Positions 1-11,972 of a stretch of DNA of 64,000 nt are shown here, piece after piece (position 1 is the stretch's first letter; each line of letters begins with the position of its first letter). This DNA is from Polytrichum commune (taxonomy: Eukaryota > Streptophyta > Polytrichopsida > Polytrichales > Polytrichaceae). Below the pieces are notes generated by a model. That model had not been told where the DNA came from. It ran no database searches and saw only the letters and a list, made by a program, of their open reading frames with translations. The stretch spans positions 18,248,527-18,312,526 of the forward strand of contig OX485808.1 of assembly GCA_950295325.1 (NCBI GenBank). Direction: 5' to 3'. Both the position numbers and the translations under genes were made by a program.

Positions 1-1040
1 ATGCATAATATCATTCAATACGACACTCATCCTATGATACCTTACAGAGATTATGTCTTATGTCAATGATATCATTAAATTAAGATGTTAAGCTATTGCG
101 GGCCAAATGCAAAACTAAGATCAAAGGAATGTGACTAAAAAAAACACCAACCTTATGAAGTTCAAGCACATTAAATTGGATTACTCTTGATACTTGCTCA
201 AGTTTAAGTGAAAGTGATTCAAAGCAATATATCAACTTTGAATTTATGAAAAAAAAATTATGATTTTTTTAACATATTTATTTAAAAAATTTAAGTGATT
301 TATGTTAAAAAAATCCAAAAAATTCATATTTTAAAAAATAATGCAAGTTGTGATAACGAACAATTCATTGTCAAACATTTATTTTAAATATGGTTAAATC
401 ACATTGAATTGATGATTTTTTACATAAAATACTTGTTGATGACCTCAAGTTTATAATGAATTCAAGGAATATGAAAAAAAATCAAATTCAAAATAGTTAA
501 GGTCAAAAAGTTTACGTCCAAAAAAGGATATAGCCATTTATTTTTTTAGCAATACTTTTAATGATTAGGGTTTTCATACCTCATCTTCATATTCTACATT
601 TGAGTCTTTAACACAAAAATAAAGATCAACATGAAAACATATTCAATTTAAACAAAAAAACAAAAAAATCTATTTTTTTTGACATTTGACAAAAAAAAAC
701 CTATGGATCAAGATATTGGAGCATTTTTTTGTCTACTTTATCATGCTTGCACGCTTTGACCCTCTCATATGGTGCCTAGTCTTGAAATTTGTCAAGCATC
801 AAACTACTATGAGCACTTTGTTATGATTTGTAGTAGACTTTTCTTTCTCGCTTTTCATATTGAAGGAAATCTAAGATATGATTTTTTGGGCTTCTTTGAT
901 CTAAGATTTGTAAAATTATATGTAAAATGTTTATGACTACAAAAACTTGACTTCTTTGAATACCACAGTCAACATTTGATATCATATGAAAACTCTCGGC
1001 AAAGATTATGTTGATGTTTTTAGGGTATGGATATAATCAC
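1..1040. other. AT-rich intergenic stretch, no gene seen
   Basis: Very AT-rich sequence with many A and T runs and no open frame that looks like protein. I see no RNA gene, no clear terminal repeats and no domain remnant on either strand. Confidence 0.6.
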
Positions 1041-1414
1041 CACAATAAATATTGTGCTTAGTGCCACCAATTCTATTTGTCTTGCTTAATACTAATTGTA
1101 AACCGCCCATGTAGTATCATCAACATTAAGTGTAAGTCTAACAATGTTTTTATTTCCTTGTATTAAAAAAGTAGGCATTAAAGATTTAAAATGTTGTAGT
1201 TATTGTCACTATTAAGTGATTTTTCATCCAAATTTCATTCATTTATGACATTATATAATTACATAAATGCCATGATGCAAAACATACCAAAATTGGATGA
1301 ATTAAAGTATCTTGGAATGACATTATTTATAAACATATTCATCATAAGTGTCATTAGAAAAGCTACCACAGTGACATAAAATACCATATGACACTAAATA
1401 CAATTATTAGTGTA
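1041..1414 (+). repeat. R3 family MITE-like repeat, copy 1
   Basis: This copy shares its whole length with repeats near 11.57-11.97, 32.31-32.64 and 41.14-42.07 kb. Shared landmarks are a 'gtcaccaattctatttgtc' block near one end, a 'catccaaatttcaatcat' block in the middle and 'gacactaaata' at the other end. Better copies end in inverted CTACACTAAATA termini. It codes for nothing. The terminal inverted repeats suggest a non-autonomous DNA transposon. The superfamily is not clear because I could not fix a target-site duplication. Confidence 0.7.
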
Positions 1415-1454
1415 CTTTGCTTTACCTATAGGCAATTATCAATCATGGTAAACC

Positions 1455-1565
1455 GAGGTGGACATGCCTAAGTCAACCACAACAATAATTTAGACATTGA
1501 TTTGAGTACTATGTGCTTAGGTGTGGACTTAAGATCTGGCATAAAAAAAAACATGTTTTTAACCT
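1455..1565 (+). repeat. R1 family fragment
   Basis: A short diverged piece of the R1 repeat, recognised from 'gtggacatgcctaa' followed by 'aggtgtggact' and an A-rich 'aaaacatg' block in the same order as in the full copies at 25.7 and 43.0 kb. The rest of the element is missing. Confidence 0.4.
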
Positions 1566-1873
1566 CTAAAGGACCATAAGGCCACATTTGGCTATTAATT
1601 TGCACATTTTTTTAATTTGATCCACAAACCTTGTTTCAAAGTCAATCAATGATTTTTAAACATTGGGGGGTTGGTGTTGCAAGCCTTTATCTTTTGGGCA
1701 AAAATAAAATCATATGATAGTGATTTATCATATTTTATTTGTCAAAAACATGGTGACATTTGGGTTATTTGGACATTTTAAAGGCATTTTTGCATTGAGG
1801 CAAGTAAATGCGGATAGGTGCAATTAGAATTAAGTCAACCCAAAATTTTGGAAAATAATGACTTGTTTTGTGG

Positions 1874-1906
<33 letters not shown>

Positions 1907-2417
1907 CTGACTTAATCATGTCTTGATTAAATTCATGTTACAATAGGCTATGTCAAACCTAGTGTAAAGTCATGTTATGTAAGGTAATAGACAACATACA
2001 TCCCTGTTGGAATAGGGTCCTGATAATTTCATGGTATAGTTTTTATCATCTCTTCTAATTATATCCCTTACTCAAGTAGAAGTTGGGACAATTTAGATGA
2101 GTGTTCATCACTTCCTATCTGCAGAATTAGTGATGTACAATAAGTTCTTCTGCCATACTCGAACCCACTGTCGTAGATAACGTCAAGCTTTTTCTACGTA
2201 TGTTCGGGGTTATTCAGATAACCTTTCACGTTTATCATCCAACCACTCCTGATCGGGATATACAAGCATCTAAGTATTGCTTTCTTCCCTGAGCTGTTAA
2301 TTCCTTGTAGGGTTACAGAGAGTATCCATAACGGGACCCCTATTGTATTTCGAAGTGAATAAGTTGATCAACAACTTACTGACTCAATGACCCAAGCTCT
2401 CTTAAGAGGTTAAGTAA

Positions 2418-2950
2418 GGGCCGCTTTACACCTAGAGGCCGGGCCAATTTCCCTTGAGGCCGATTGCACAAAATTTCAGCCTTTTTTGGGTTGGAGGCCG
2501 GCCTCTACTACACATTATAATAAGATTATACCGGGGGCCAATTTTCCCATATGTAAAGGCCCTCGGGCCAAGAAGCCAAGCTGATTCAAAAAAATTAGCC
2601 TAATCCAACGGATGTAGCATAATCTAAGATAGAGCCTTTAGATTCCACATAATCCAATGGATCTAGTTCACTTTAAAAAATTATATTTTATTTAAGAAGA
2701 TTTTTTTAGTGGAATATGACATTGGCCTCTAGGCCAAGAATTGGCCTTCCATTTTGGGTGCACCCAATTCAACGAGCTCGGGCCGTGTCATAACATACAT
2801 TTTTTAATTTAAAAAATCATACCACCAAATCGGCCCGGCCTCTAGATGTAAAGGGGTTGGGGCCGATTTGAGCCTTTTGACCAATCACAAATGAGGATTT
2901 CAAGCCTCTTACACAACGAATTGGCCCGGCCTCTAAGTGTAAAGCGGCCC
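2418..2950. mobile_element. PIF/Harbinger (Tourist)-like MITE, 533 bp
   Basis: The termini are near-perfect inverted repeats of about 32 bp beginning GGGCCGCTTTACACCTAGAG, with one mismatch between the two ends. TAA lies directly outside both ends (2415-2417 and 2951-2953). A three-base TAA/TTA target duplication with G-rich termini is the hallmark of PIF/Harbinger-derived MITEs. Inside there is no transposase, only non-coding sequence with further copies of the 'ggccggcctc' word. Elements at 37964, 41183 and 47395 share the 5'-GGGSCRSTTYACAC start, so this is one family with several sizes. Confidence 0.85.
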
Positions 2951-2999
2951 TAAGATTTCGCGTGGAACACCACTGATCCCTTGCTGCAGGGTTTAATAA

Positions 3000-4500
3000 A
3001 AGAACGAAGGACATTCTCTTGACTAATTTCGCACAAGCATACCCAAACTAATCTTCATAGGAACACTTCTTGTCATATCGTTATTTTCGGTTTCTGAAGT
3101 TTGACCTTGAAATAACAAGGGTCGTAAGACTTCATAGGACTTTTATACATTATCCAGAGCTTCTTATCTCAAATGGTTTTTTATGACGAATCACTCATGC
3201 GGTAGCTGGATTCGCTTGACCTCGAAAGAGTGATCAGCGTTCCAGAGTTGTACCGCAGATCATCTACATATTTCATCTCATAACACCGAAGATTCTTCGA
3301 TAGCTTTTTCCTCTTTTTGCTAAGGTAGAACATATTTAAATGATAGGTTCTTAAATGGACCTTAAGAGTACTCACCGTGTTTCTTTATAAGCCATCCTTC
3401 TGGATCTGTTTAAAGTTATACAGATCTTGTAAGTTCCTCACATAACATCTTTCCTGGTATGCTCTAGTTTTATATCAGAAGACTATGAGCATATACATAT
3501 TATAAGGCAGTTTGTAAGACCTTTTTCTCAGAGACACTTATTGCGAACAGAACCTCTGAGACTATCCTTATTTATGAAGTGCTTTCCTCCTGTATATTCT
3601 TCAGGTGTTCACTTCAAGAATTGTAGAGTTAAAACTCCTTCTACACTCTTTCATATAGTGGACAGTATCAATCAGCTAACTCTCGACTAGTCAGCAGAAA
3701 TGAGTAAGGTTTGAATATAATCAAGAACTGCGTCTTCAGTGAGACATTCTGCTAACTTACTCTCATTTGGTTAGTTCAATAGAGTAAACTTAGAACACTG
3801 CTCATGCGATTACTCTCCAATCTGTTTTCTCAGCATACTCATCCCTTCGAATTATTGATAGGATCAGTAGACAGTCAGCATATGTGCATCTTATGTCAGG
3901 CAGAAAATCTTGATAGTAAAGTCATATCCTCGCAATAGAGGAGCAGTCTAACTGTAAATTATCTGCTGTATACGAGTTATAACCATATGTTCATGTTATC
4001 TGGCTGTTTTTTTGCCATTCAACAATTGCAGGTATCACCCATTTTATAGAGTATGTAAAAATTACTTGTCAAGTAAGAAAATACTCATCATCAATCTTCT
4101 AAGTTTCAAAGAGAAATTGCTAGAAAATAGGTGATGAGTGAACAATTTCTTCGCAAGGTGCGCAACACTTGTAGAAGAGGTCCTCACCTGTGCCCATGCT
4201 CCCCACAAAAAAAGTTAGTAGAGCGTACAATAGGTGTCAAAGGACCTCTTACTTGTTATTGATGTCAACAAGGCCATATCACCTTTCTTGGAAATAAGTA
4301 ATAAATATATATCATATTCTTGAATAATATGCAATCTTCAATCAAGAATTGGAAGTATTCTTAAGTCATAGGTAAATTATCCCATGTACTCCTAATTCAT
4401 AATAAGTGTAGTCATTGCTTTGAAACAATTTCCGAATCCACACCTTGAAATCCTCCTGTGGTGAACTATTCTTGTTCATCCTGACAGTTTTTTGGGTAGA
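3000..4500. other. Intergenic stretch, no gene seen
   Basis: No convincing coding frame. It lies inside a span that begins TGTTGG (2005) and ends CTAACA (5087), which resembles the TG...CA ends of an LTR-type element, but no internal retroelement domain is readable on either strand. Confidence 0.4.
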
Positions 4501-4507
4501 AAAAGAA

Positions 4508-4510
<3 letters not shown>

Positions 4511-4570
<60 letters not shown>
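4511..4570. repeat. (CT)30 microsatellite
   Basis: Thirty uninterrupted CT dinucleotides. On the other strand it produces a run of Arg-Glu codons in an otherwise meaningless frame. Tracts this long are usually length-variable. Confidence 0.97.
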
Positions 4571-4574
<4 letters not shown>

Positions 4575-5209
4575 CTTGAAATTTTAGAACGACGAGCTCC
4601 ACACAAAAGATGCTTGCGGGCTGCCTGTCAAAAAATAATAATATCAGTATAAAATTGTGAAGCGCAGACTGAACAGTATCCCTGACAGTCTCGCCTCAAT
4701 TACATGAAGTAGCCCTTGTAGATAGCTGCTCCTATGAACTACGCTGTGAGTAGTCTCTACTGAGCGTGATAGACAGACTACAGAGAGTCTTGTTAGCAAG
4801 TGAGGTTGCAACGTCTGTTGGCCACAGAGACCGTCTAAGCTCTCTTTGCTTCACACTGACACAGCGCAGAAACATACTAACAATACAACCATCAAGAGAG
4901 CAACACCAACCAAAAACTAGACTCGGACATCTCCTGGATTATTCCATCACTGGAATTTCAAGGTTTAATCTCGATAGTCAAAACACTCTCAAATGATATA
5001 AGAATAAAATATTAATGCCCTCAATGTTGCTATATCCAATCTATAAGGATGATTTTGAGGACAAACCTAAACTAACACCCACTTTAACATCCCCAACCAG
5101 GAAATGTGATTTTTTTTGTAAAATCTACTTCACTCTAGACATGGTCCTTTGAAGGCTAAGAGAGATTAGAAGTTCGTACTCAAAATATGTTGCTAATCAT
5201 TAGTGGTAC

Positions 5210-5443
5210 AGTGGTCAACTTGATGGGGTGGAGGAGGGGAACTATATGACCACTTAATGAGCACAAGAATTGTCACTTTGGATAAGAATTGGATATTCAT
5301 ACAAGCTCCAAATATTGTGAAGCAAAGTTCTAACAACACAAGTTGGATTTGCTAATCATCTTGCACTAATTATGTGTTTTATATCCTCCAAAAAGTTGGT
5401 GCAAAGAAAAAACAAGTATCCATTTAAGGCATCTCTACCTTAC
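5210..5443 (+). repeat. R1 family copy, 5' end missing
   Basis: This matches the second half of the R1 repeat. Landmarks are 'atgaccacttaatgagcaca', 'cactttggataa', 'ggatttgctaatcat', then 'gaaaaaacaagtatccattt' and an end near 'ctacctt'. The left terminal part seen in full copies is absent. Confidence 0.6.
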
Positions 5444-5680
5444 ACGCCACTCACACATGTGACTAAATATATTCAAAAGCTAAGAACTAGAAAGTTAATA
5501 ACAATAGAAGCATGTGACAAGTGGTACATAATATAACACATCCAAACTTGAGATGCCTACACGACCTATTTGGCACTTTGGTAACTCACGAGATTTGATT
5601 GGGTGCAAGAATTACATAATGGAGGTTCTTAACCTTTTTGAGATACCATAAGTCATCATTGTCGTGAGCATGTTCTACCA

Positions 5681-5828
5681 CATAACATTATACAAATCCA
5701 TAACAATGTTTTGTGGGACCAACAATATTCCACAAAATATTCTTCAAATATCATACTGAATGTGGGAAATATTCCATAAAATACTATCAATCCCATAGAA
5801 TATTGTTATGAATCTGAATAATGTTATG
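5681..5828. mobile_element. R6 foldback MITE, 148 bp, older copy
   Basis: The ends are inverted copies of CATAACATTATNCARATYC, and most of the element can fold on itself. It is clearly related to the better-preserved copy at 7595-7718, with the same 'gtgggac...caatattcc' and 'tcccatagaa' inner blocks. There is no coding capacity. Confidence 0.7.
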
Positions 5829-5970
5829 CAAATTCATATGAATCATTGTCAAACAAATAATAAATAAGATAGCACTAGGTACTTTTAGAATCTCTTAATG
5901 ACTCATAGTTAATTTGGTCCATTAAAAGAGAGGTTGATTCATATTTGCATCAACAAACATGAAGAACTGA

Positions 5971-6170
5971 CCACTAGTTACAAGATGAACTGGTTGAGTT
6001 TGTGGAATAACCGGTTAAAGTTCACGACTTCAAAAAACTTACTAATCATTTTAGAAGGATTTAGAGAATATACCTCAAACTAATAAAGAAAAACTGAAAC
6101 AACATGTAACCGGTTGCAGTCGGAAACACTAGGATCTTGACTGATTATGCCCAAAAATTGCCCCAGGCAC
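5971..6170 (+). repeat. R2 family repeat copy
   Basis: Shares an ordered set of blocks with copies at 12625, 32643, 37695, 40901 and 55857: 'gatgaactggttgagttt', 'gaataaccggttaaagtt', 'gaatatacctcaaa', 'acatgtaaccggtt' and 'gattatgcccaaaaat'. It is non-coding. In the best copies the two ends carry short inverted TGATCGGGGAGA-type sequences, which points to a small non-autonomous DNA element. Confidence 0.65.
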
Positions 6171-6927
6171 TGCTTTGCATATCATACTTCAATGTATGAA
6201 TGGAAAGTTTTCCATGTGAGATATGCAATAGTCTAAATAAATCTAAACAGACATTGCAATCTAGAAATGCTCCAATAAAATTCATAAAACCAGAAATAAA
6301 AGACAATGTATTGGCACATATGTCAATCATTAACCCAGGGAGTGCACTGTTCAAGTACTGTATTTATACACGTGGGTGCACAAAAGGGGTATTATTTAAA
6401 ACAAGCATGTACAAAATGTACGTACAAGAGACATATTGCTATTAAGCAAGAAGTAGATATACATGAGGCTATAGAAAAATATATGTAAAGTACGCATTTA
6501 CGCGTTTACGCGTTCAAGTTAGACCTGGACCAAGAATCATGTGTTTTTTCATCCACTAAGTAACGACTTTATAACTAAAATTCCATGATTTGATATTATA
6601 CATATAATAGGGTCATATTTTTGCATTTCCAAACATTTGTACACATGTTATATACAATTTCTGTATTTGTTTTTGGACCCTTGTATACGTATGGAAATGT
6701 ATTTTGAAGCAATGAGATTTGTAAGTATATTGCTTGATTTTAGCAAAAATAAAATGTATACAGGGGTATTTTAATAAGGGGCATGCACGCACGTGATGCT
6801 TGGTTTTAATGAATAGTGCACTCCCTGAGATCATTAATAGTGTTGACTTCCATACCTATATCATAATTAAATCCTTAAACCAATTACAAGTGAATGCTCC
6901 TTTCTAAAAGAATGAAATCATGGTGTT

Positions 6928-7154
6928 TACTACACTAATTATCCCAATTAGTGTGTGTTATTATTTAAGGTTAGACAGTGTTATAATTATTTATTGAGAA
7001 TGTAATATTTTACCAAACAATGTCATTTATGTTCCATAATGTCCAAACAACCTATTGAACTTTCATTAGGAAATATTGAACTCATGAGTAAGATGTTTTT
7101 GCACTGTGTAACTTCAAATAATAACACACACTAATTGGGATAATCAATGTAGTA
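6928..7154. mobile_element. R5 MITE with 39-bp inverted ends, 227 bp
   Basis: The ends (6928-6966 and 7116-7154) are inverted copies of a sequence starting TACTACACTAATTATCCCAA, with two mismatches in 39. The interior is non-coding, A/T-rich and shared with the disrupted copy at 48728-49220. The superfamily is uncertain because no clean target duplication is visible. Confidence 0.8.
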
Positions 7155-8640
7155 TATACTTGGAAGTTAGGAGATGATGGAGAACATGCATTACACTATT
7201 CGAGAATGGTATGGTGATTCTTGAAACTATCCATTATAGCCATGCACATCACATACATATGTATTAAGCAAATGTATTAGAAAGGAAGGGAACTTTGGGT
7301 CAAATCCCCTTGGAAATAATACAATTTGGTAATCACACCAAATTGTGACCCTGGCCCAAATGCAGCCAAACTATAAATTATCACCCGAAATGAACACGGT
7401 TTGAACACAAAATTCTAGGGCCGATTTCGAACACACTTGTAATCAACACTTTGAACTTCCAAAGTTTATTCAAATGGTGTTAAGAAACGACATGCTACGA
7501 TGTGTTGAAATCCTCTTTCGATTACCAACAATGAGTTGAACGTTATTCTCCCGATAATCTACTAAAATACTAAAGTTGCTCGATCAAATTCAAGCATAAC
7601 ATTATTCAGATCCATAACAGTGTTATGTGGGACTAATTGAATGTGGAAAATATCCGAGAATATTCTGCGGAATATTGTTAGTCCCATAGAACACTGTTAT
7701 GGATCTGAATAATGTTATGAAGATCATTTTAGGTATAATTACCATAACAAATTTGAATAGGGAGAGGTTATCTTCATCTTGGGATTTTAGAATGAGGGTG
7801 GACTAGGTCTGCACGGAAGTTACCCTTTATGCCACCTAATTCATGAGGGACGATTTGACAGGTAACAGAGAACCGTGGATCCCACGCAATGTGTCAGAGC
7901 AGAAGCAGTATAAGTTAGAACGTCAACCCTCATGAATCGCCATCTCCCACTCTTCCTGTTCCAAACTTGATGTGATCCTTACCACTTGCTTGCTGGATTC
8001 CTCCAACCAAGAGAGAGAGATAGACACATGCAGAGGCTTCTCTGAGCAGGCTCCGATTCCTTGGACAAGTGTCTTCAAGACAAGCTCTATCTTCGACAAA
8101 CGTGAGTGAAGTCCCAGTGAAATTGTGAGGATACATGATATGGATTGAAATTCCTGTGATTAAGCTTAGATGGTGGAGTGCATAAATTTAGTTCCTAAGA
8201 TTGCATGATGACAAGCTCTATCTTGGACAATCCACGAGTGGAATCCCAGTGACATAGTGAGGCTAGTGTAGAAGATGCTCTGTTTCATCTTCTTCTAGTG
8301 TTGGAATGGAGGTAGTATCCACATGTGATCGAGTAGTCTCAAGCAATGTAAGATTGGCATGTGGTGAGCTTGGGGAGAAATTCAATTACTCTTATGTCAG
8401 AACAGAGAGAGAGTATAGTATGATATGGATGCTCTGTTGGCAATGTGAGTACATTAGTCAGTGGAGCTAATTCCTTGTAAGTTAACTTACAACATTGTTT
8501 GCAGATTTGTGGTCAGGAGGTGAGCGAAGCTAGCTATTTATCTGAGCTTCTGCTGCAACATTGGAGCCTTCTATATGTGCTCGCAAGAATCTGCCATCTA
8601 AAGTATGTGGCCTAACTGTAGGCACTTCCAACTCCTCACA
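7155..8640. other. Intergenic, no gene seen apart from one MITE
   Basis: Apart from the R6 element at 7595-7718 I see no gene. There is a short imperfect direct duplication of 'acaagctctatctt...aatcccagtgac' at about 8079-8120 and 8211-8253, of unknown meaning. Confidence 0.5.
7595..7718. mobile_element. R6 foldback MITE, 124 bp, well preserved
   Basis: Forty-base inverted ends (7595-7634 and 7679-7718) starting CATAACATTATTCAGATCCA differ at only about three positions and leave a loop of some 45 bases. 'aag' directly flanks both ends, a possible 3-bp duplication. It could fold as a near-perfect hairpin if transcribed. Confidence 0.8.
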
Positions 8641-9010
8641 TACCTTTGGCTAGTGGATCGGACCTGAAGTTGTTCAATATAGTTCGCACTAACAAAACAT
8701 GAAGATCACCATTTCAAGTTTTAGGAGTTGATATGCAATAGCCATACTATGTCAAAGTGAAGTTTCTTTTCCTATTTCTTGAACTTGAAGTGATCACGTA
8801 GGCCATCCCAGTTGTGTTCACTGTTGGACTTAGATTAGTGTATGGTTTTAGAGCACCTAGCCTTATCTCATTGTGACACGTGTTTTTTATGGTGTTTGTT
8901 CTTAACTACAAGCATTGTCATACACCGCTTAAAATATAGGTGTCTAATTAAGAAGCTTGACCATGTATGTAAGTGCTCAATATTGAACAGAAATAGGAGC
9001 ACCTCTGTGA
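8640..9010 (+). repeat. R4 family repeat copy
   Basis: Shares ordered blocks with 43925-44560 and with the copy at about 35745-36900 that is split by a LINE. The blocks are 'gcacttccaac', 'ggagttgatatg', 'gtcaaagtgaag...', 'ggccatcccagttgtgtt', then 'tctcattgtgacacgtgtt' and 'atataggtgtctaattaaga'. The tail resembles the R1 terminus. Non-coding. Confidence 0.55.
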
Positions 9011-10020
9011 CCAATCAAGCAATAAGAAAATCCTCACCTTAACCTCTTATAGCTTTTGCATCTCAACTCTGATTCTAAAACTTGGAATGACAATCTTTTG
9101 TCATTCGCAATGGCTACCTGGATTCCACACATTTCGGTTGAATCCAACAACAAGAAATGCTTGTGGAGTCGGAAGTGTTCCACATTAGTGATGTCTGCCT
9201 TAACACCAGAGGATGTTAGGCTGGTAGTCCAAGCGTGATGGCAACTCACAATGTGGCATGTTCAGGTGATTTCTAACTTGCCCTTGAATGTTGCGATGTG
9301 TACCTTCAATAAATTTGGGCGACCTAATTCTCTTGACGCTGTGTTGCAGGTGTCATTCATGCGACCCCTGAGGAACCCAACATGATTCCCATCAACGCTG
9401 TTGCTGTCAATAACAATTGGGGGAAGCGCTTTCTGCTTGAAGGGGCACGACATAATACAAAGATCATCACCCATCAAAGCATGCTGCCAACTCCGATCCG
9501 ATTGCGGTGGTGGTGTCCAAAGCGCACCGCCTTATCAAGAACACAACCTTTCACATCCACCACCTCAGGTGGAATTGTTGGAGTCACTTGTGCAGCGCCA
9601 ATCAAGTCAGATGTTGTGGAATATCTGACTTTTTGGTAGTTGTGTGAGTACTCCAACAATTCCATCCAAGGCTGTGGATGTAGGTTCGACCACCATGTTG
9701 ATTTGCAATCTTCGGGCGCAGACAAACCACCATGCCACAAATTGTTAGGTTGAGTCCCCGACTTGCTGGATAATCTGCTCCTCGTGACATAGCCGGATCT
9801 TGCATCTGGTTAACTACTAGGGGCAGACTCTCCACCAAAACAATTCTCATATTGGTGATCCATACATTTGGATGGAGTGAGAGGTGCGCATAAGGTGACA
9901 GTGATGGTTTCTTGCCCAAGGTGAATTTCTAACTGTGTAAAGGTTGTATACATTTTACGTATAATATGATTCTATTATGTAGTCTATGATTTGTATGTTG
10001 AGTTTTTTTTTGGTCATGGG
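9010..10020. other. Intergenic, short overlapping frames, none recognised
   Basis: Several overlapping frames of 70-105 codons occur on both strands (for example 9474-9919 on the minus strand), but none carries a motif or composition I can tie to a family. They overlap one another, so chance is the simplest explanation. Confidence 0.4.
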
Positions 10021-10082
10021 AACACGTCCTTCGACCCCCCCCCCCCCCGGGGTGGAGTTCATTATACAGTAACTACATGCCA

Positions 10083-10195
10083 GGATGGGTGGCTTATACA
10101 AGGCCTTAACTCGGATCCCATAGGAACTCCAAGTTAAGCTACCTAAGGCCAGAATTGTATTTGGATGGGTGACCTTTCAATGGTCCTTGGATTGG
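10083..10195 (+). mobile_element. 5S rRNA-derived sequence, possibly a Cassandra-type LTR piece
   Basis: The segment aligns from end to end with plant 5S rRNA. It keeps the 'CGGATCCCAT.GGAACTCC' block, the A-box-like AAGTTAAGC (10131-10139) and the C-box GGATGGGTGACC (10163-10174), but has lost bases and carries many substitutions, so it cannot be a working 5S gene. Plant 5S genes sit in tandem arrays, and this is a single copy. Known dispersed 5S-bearing plant elements are the Cassandra TRIM retrotransposons, whose LTRs contain a 5S domain with CCGAAGTTAAGC-like wording close to what is seen here. I could not find LTR borders or a second LTR, so a lone 5S pseudogene remains possible. Confidence 0.7.
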
Positions 10196-10199
10196 GTGA

Positions 10200-11570
10200 C
10201 TTTCTTGGCACTTGATTCATGGTGCACCCTATCACGTATGGTCCACCCAATCATAGTGGGGGTGTCCAGGTGAACCAGGTACGTCAACTAACCATGTGGG
10301 AACCTAGGGGCTTGCCCTAGGGGGAGATATATAGGTGTCGGTTGGCTTGTCCTCGCCCATTCAAGGTGTTTACCTTCAAAAGGAGGCAATAGTCATTGGG
10401 CCTCTTTGGGGGTCCTCTAATTTCTAGAAATGCTAGTTTTTGGGAGTAAATATGGACTTGAAAATGAAGCAATACCATCATTCACCAATATCAAAGTCAT
10501 CTTTGCTTCTTTCTTAGATGCTAGGACATGCAATATATGTGTGTGTGTATGTATATATATTTGTGTGTGTGTGTGCATACCTTTGTAATGCAAAAATAGT
10601 CAATACATATCAAAATGCAAGCCTCAAATGAATAATGGGATTGCCTCATATTGATTTGAAAAAGGCCCGGGCCAAACGCTCACCTCTTTGAGAGGGGCCC
10701 CCACTAGTCTTATCAAGGTAAAGGGGGGTCTAGTAGAAAGTTATCCTCCATAGGTTTGTGCTTAATCCATCTCCAGTGGGTCTCTCTAGACTAATACTAG
10801 GCCTTTGATACTAATTTTGGGGTCAAATCATTTGAGAAAATGTATGGGCTCTAATAGAATTTAATGTGTTTTTCACCTTGGGTAACATTTTACATGGAGG
10901 CCCAAGTTAGAAAGGTGGGTGTCTAGCCTTGATTTATGGAAAATGGAGGTATTTAAATACACTTGCACTTATAGGAAATGCCATTGCCCATAGAGTTTCA
11001 TGTAAGTGCCACCATTTTTTGTATAGAACACTGCATCAATAAAATCATTATTTTTTTGGTGTAGAGTACTTGCACACATACTTGATGAGAAAATCATCAA
11101 CTATGTGAGCAATATGCATTAAGTAAACATAGTCAAGGTAAAAATGAATCCACCCAGAAATCACAAATAGATTTGTAAACACCGGTGTCCTGAGGATGCA
11201 AGGATAATTGAAGAGCCTCTTCATGCATGGGGCTAAGTTACAACTGCATTTCGATGGGGTCAGGATTGTGGTAAGTATTTTCAAGATATAGTGCTTGAGG
11301 TTGGGGTATCCTTATGTCTGGAATATTGGTAGTGTAAGGAGTCTCCCACAAATTTGCATTAAAAGATGAAGTCCAAATTGATTTAGCAGGAGTCGATTGG
11401 AACAAATCAATCACAAACCCACATAGGGTTTTGACCAAATCACAAATCCATTATGGATTTGTGGATATGGATAGCACAGAGTATTGAGCCATAAGTAATA
11501 AGACTAGTATGCATGCAAAGAGATGCCACAAGTACATTTCAACAATTGGTCCAGTTTAATATGCAGGAAT
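10200..11570. other. Intergenic, simple repeats only
   Basis: No gene recognised. A mixed GT/AT-rich tract lies at about 10540-10575. The first 200 bases may still belong to the 5S-containing element, but I see no closing border. Confidence 0.45.
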
Positions 11571-11571
11571 A

Positions 11572-11972
11572 CTACACTAAATATTGAATTAGTGTCATAT
11601 GGTATTTTATGTCACTATGGTAGCTTTTCTAATGACACTTCTTATGGTTGAGTTTACAAGTAGTGTCGTGAATGATTAAAATCTGGATGGAATCCGTGAC
11701 AATTAATGAAACAAAGTATGGTATAGTCTGCATTCTAACCATTTTGTAATGAAAATTTGTCATGGATAATTGAAATCTGGATGAAACATCATATGGTAAG
11801 TGACGGTAATTGCAACATTGTAAATCTAAAACGCTCAAATTTTCTTACAAGGATTGACAACTAATGTTAAGTATGCATTTAGTGTTAGTGACACTGCACA
11901 GGCAGTTTACAATTAGTTTTGAACAAGACAAACAGAATTGGTGACACTAAGTTTACACAATATTTAGTGTAG
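11572..11972 (-). mobile_element. R3 family MITE, 401 bp, clear inverted ends
   Basis: Begins CTACACTAAATATTGAATTA and ends in the inverted form TATTTAGTGTAG, and carries the R3 inner blocks in reverse orientation relative to the copy at 1041. It is the copy that best shows that R3 has terminal inverted repeats. Non-coding. Confidence 0.75.

Noticed and set aside
4366-4602. Minus-strand 78-codon frame
   Set aside because: Mostly a run of Arg-Glu from the CT microsatellite, with no conserved sequence on either side.
9474-9919. Two overlapping minus-strand frames (88 and 105 codons)
   Set aside because: They overlap in different frames and neither has a recognisable domain; a retroelement scrap was considered but no motif supports it.
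10083-10195. Functional 5S rRNA gene
   Set aside because: Too many substitutions and deletions, and not in a tandem array.
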